Assembly (NCBI RefSeq): GCF_001513975.1 | Contig: NZ_KQ947989.1 | Span: forward strand, 496,001 to 560,000 | From: Streptomyces curacoi | GTDB taxonomy: Bacteria > Actinomycetota > Actinomycetes > Streptomycetales > Streptomycetaceae | DNA length: 64,000 nucleotides | Reading direction: 5' to 3' | Shown: positions 61,885 through 64,000 of the stretch, in pieces | Numbering within the stretch: the first letter of the stretch is position 1 | Layout: every line of letters begins with the position of its first letter | Notes under the pieces: generated by a model | Told to the model about the DNA's origin: nothing | The model's database searches: none | Seen by the model: only the letters and a program-made list of their open reading frames with translations | Translations under genes and position numbers: made by a program

Positions 61885-63363
61885 TCAGTCCACGTCCCAG
61901 GTGTGCGCGGGCGCGTTGAGATGCATGTAGTCCATGTACGTCATGGTCATCCGCCGCAGCGCCTCCCGGCGGTCGCAGGTGGCGGCCTTCTCCAGGTGGT
62001 GGACGGTCTCCGCCTGCCACAGGGCGCCGTTGCGGGCGGCGACGCAGCGCTGCTCGACGATGCCCAGCAGGGGCTCGCGCCACCCCGCGTCCATGCCGGC
62101 CAGCTCCAGGCCCCGATGGGCCAGCGGCAGCAGGCGCCTCAACACCAGTTCGGTGACCGGCACTTCGCCCATGCCGGGCCAGTACAGGCGGGCGTCGATG
62201 CCGTCGCGGGCCGCGGCGTGGAGGTTCTCCTCGGCGACCGAGAACGACATCCGCGTCCACAGCGGCCGGTCCTCGTCGACCAGGGCGCGGGTCAGGCCGT
62301 AGTAGAAGGCTCCGTTGGCGATGATGTCGGCCACGGTGGGGCCGGCGGGCAGGACCCGGTTCTCGATGCGCAGATGTGGACCGCTGTCGGTGACGGCGTA
62401 GACGGGGCGGTTCCAGCGGTAGATGGTGCCGTTGTGCAGCGTCAGTTCCCCCAGTTGCGGAACGTCGCCGCGGTCGAGCACCTCCCGCGGGTCCTCGTCG
62501 TCGCACAGCGGCAGCAGCGCGGGGTAGTAGCGCACGTTCTCCTCGAACAGGTCGAAGACGCTGGTGATCCACCGCTCTCCGAACCACACCCGGGGCCGTA
62601 CTCCCTGGGCCTTGATCTCCTGCGGACGGGTGTCGGTGGCCTGCTCGAACAGCGGGATACGGGTCTCTCGCCACAGTTCCCTGCCGAAGAGGAAGGGCGA
62701 GTTGGCCGCCAGGGCGATCTGCACGCCGGCGATGGCCTGGGCCGCGTTCCAGTAGTCCGCGAACTGCCGGGGAGCGACCTGGAGATGGAACTGGGTGCTG
62801 GTGCAGGCGGCCTCGGGGGTGATGGTGTCGGCGTACGTCGACAGCCGCTCCACGCCGTCCACCGTGATCCGCAGGTCCTCGCCGCGGGCCGCGAAGATCT
62901 GCTCGTTGAGCAGCTTGTAGCGCGGATCGCCGGACAGGGCGGCCTCGCCCACGTCCGTCTCCCCCAGGGTCGGCAGGATGCCGATCATGATCAGATGCGC
63001 GCCGACGGCCGAGGCGCGCTCCTCGGCGTGGTTGAGCGCGTCGCGGATCGCCTGTTCCCAGGCGCCGGGGCCACCGGCCGTCAGCTGCCGGGGCGGGATG
63101 TTGATCTCCAGGTTGAAGCGGCCCAGCTCGCTCGACCAGGCGGGGTCGGCGATCGCCTGGAGGACCTCGGTGTTCCGCATCGCCGGCAGCGCGTTCTCGT
63201 CCACCAGGTTGAGTTCGATCTCCAGCCCGACCTGGGGGCGCTCGCTCTCGAAGGTCGACTCGCGCAGCATCTGCGCCAGCACATCGAGGCAGGTGTGCAT
63301 CTTCTCCCGGTACCGACGGCGATCCTCCCGCGTGAACACCAGGGCCGGCACGTCACGTCCCAT
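61885..63363 (-). CDS. GCS2-family carboxylate-amine ligase (glutamate-cysteine ligase-like)
   Basis: A 492-residue protein with GLEIELNLVDENALPAMRNTE, a LGRFNLEINIPP metal-binding block, TSTQFHLQV and RIENRVLPAGPT, the patterns of actinobacterial GCS2 ATP-dependent ligases annotated as glutamate-cysteine ligase. In organisms using mycothiol the true substrate of this group is often unclear, and it can be part of ergothioneine or other amide-forming metabolism. GGGAGGG precedes ATG 63363. No ergothioneine partners are next to it here. Confidence 0.85.
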   Translation of the reverse strand: MGRDVPALVFTREDRRRYREKMHTCLDVLAQMLRESTFESERPQVGLEIELNLVDENALPAMRNTEVLQAIADPAWSSELGRFNLEINIPPRQLTAGGPGAWEQAIRDALNHAEERASAVGAHLIMIGILPTLGETDVGEAALSGDPRYKLLNEQIFAARGEDLRITVDGVERLSTYADTITPEAACTSTQFHLQVAPRQFADYWNAAQAIAGVQIALAANSPFLFGRELWRETRIPLFEQATDTRPQEIKAQGVRPRVWFGERWITSVFDLFEENVRYYPALLPLCDDEDPREVLDRGDVPQLGELTLHNGTIYRWNRPVYAVTDSGPHLRIENRVLPAGPTVADIIANGAFYYGLTRALVDEDRPLWTRMSFSVAEENLHAAARDGIDARLYWPGMGEVPVTELVLRRLLPLAHRGLELAGMDAGWREPLLGIVEQRCVAARNGALWQAETVHHLEKAATCDRREALRRMTMTYMDYMHLNAPAHTWDVD

Positions 63364-63520
63364 CGTGCCCTCCCGAGTTCCCTCGGCGGATACCTCTCGT
63401 CCCAGCGTCGCACCTCGGACGGAACCCGGACAGTCAGGGCACGGCCGCATCCGCCGCGGGCCTCCCTCCGGGGCCCGGTCCCCTCTTGTCGTCTCCTCCG
63501 GCCCCACCTAGCCTGATTTT

Positions 63521-64000
63521 GTGCCGCTAATAAACAAAGCCCGAAAGCACAACGTCGTGCCGGGCGCCAAAAGCGACCTCACCCGTCTTCGCATCGCCCT
63601 CACCGCCTTCTTCGCCCTCGACGGCTTTCTCTTCGCCGGCTGGGTCGTCCGCATCCCCGCGATCAAGCACCAGACCGGCGCCTCCGCCGGCGCCCTCGGT
63701 CTCGCCCTCCTCGGCGTCTCCGCCGGCGCCGTCCTCACCATGATGCTCACCGGCCGGCTCTGCCGCCGTCATGGCAGCCACCAGGTCACCGTCGTCTGCG
63801 CCGTCCTGCTCTCGCTCAGTGTCGCCCTGCCCCCGCTCACCCACTCCGTACCGGCACTGGGCGCCGTCCTGTTGGTCTTCGGAGCGGCCTACGGCGGAAT
63901 CAACGTGGCCTTCAACAGCGCCGCCGTGGCTCTGGTCACCGCTCTGCGCCGGCCCGTCATGCCCAGCTTCCACGCGGCCTTCAGCCTGGGCGGCATGGTC
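63521..64000 (+). CDS. MFS transporter, 5' part (cut by window edge)
   Basis: The first 160 residues show MFS membrane helices (LTAFFALDGFLFAGWVVRIPAIKHQTG, then the SAGALGLALLGVSAGAV region, and a TGRLCRRHG loop between helices 2 and 3). The GTG at 63521 follows TAGCCTGATTTT with no ribosome site, so the mRNA may be leaderless. The rest of the gene is outside the window and the substrate is unknown. Confidence 0.85.
   Translation, partial: MPLINKARKHNVVPGAKSDLTRLRIALTAFFALDGFLFAGWVVRIPAIKHQTGASAGALGLALLGVSAGAVLTMMLTGRLCRRHGSHQVTVVCAVLLSLSVALPPLTHSVPALGAVLLVFGAAYGGINVAFNSAAVALVTALRRPVMPSFHAAFSLGGMV

Overview
The window is very GC-rich, uses GTG and TTG starts freely, packs genes into ATGA/GTGA-overlapping operons, and carries IdeR/DmdR1-type iron boxes, CsoR-type copper operators, an actinobacterial class of sortase and a prokaryotic secreted phospholipase A2. 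All of this points to a Streptomyces (or close relative) chromosome. No rRNA, tRNA, CRISPR array, transposase or replication origin was seen. Both ends cut genes: an NRPS at the left and an MFS transporter at the right.

Left part (1-10 kb): an iron-regulated siderophore locus. Three 19-bp iron boxes control a leftward operon (PanD, MbtH-like protein, NRPS), a leftward pair (salicylate synthase, exporter) with a downstream alpha/beta-hydrolase, and a rightward operon (salicyl-AMP ligase, two FecCD permeases). Salicylate synthase, salicylate-type pocket residues in the ligase and a dedicated aspartate decarboxylase together predict a salicylate-capped peptide siderophore containing beta-alanine. 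A decayed copy of the last permease's 3' end follows.

10-20.5 kb: a CsoR-type copper module (secreted protein, copZ, copA), a secreted phospholipase A2, and then what looks like a decaying sugar-utilisation locus (Gfo/Idh, DUF6807/PmoA, cupin, truncated MalG permease, YesL-like protein, N-terminally truncated glycoside hydrolase) behind a LacI-type operator.

20.5-38 kb: an acyl-CoA-dehydrogenase-like flavoenzyme, PolX, and then the most interesting block. A rightward operon encodes a PigD-like ThDP enzyme, a PigE-like acyl-ACP-reductase/aminotransferase fusion, a free ACP and a FabF-type ketosynthase, predicted to make an alkylated cyclic imine. It converges on a leftward set: a DegT aminotransferase, a GNAT/FemAB-like protein, a methyltransferase and a tightly coupled PLP/sulfur trio (LysA-fold decarboxylase, cysteine synthase-rhodanese fusion, SufS-like lyase).

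38-64 kb: mostly ordinary chromosome. It holds a secreted Asp-box repeat protein, VOC protein, HtpG, a class E/F-like sortase beside a repetitive surface protein with a four-times repeated PRGGMxTGGGxL motif, an acyltransferase, a TetR regulator, a secreted dipeptidase with a discoidin-like domain, a CPBP protease, dihydrolipoyl dehydrogenase, a Tat-exported propeller-amidohydrolase, a DesK/DesR-type two-component system, a ThuA-Gfo/Idh pair and a GCS2-type glutamate-cysteine ligase relative.
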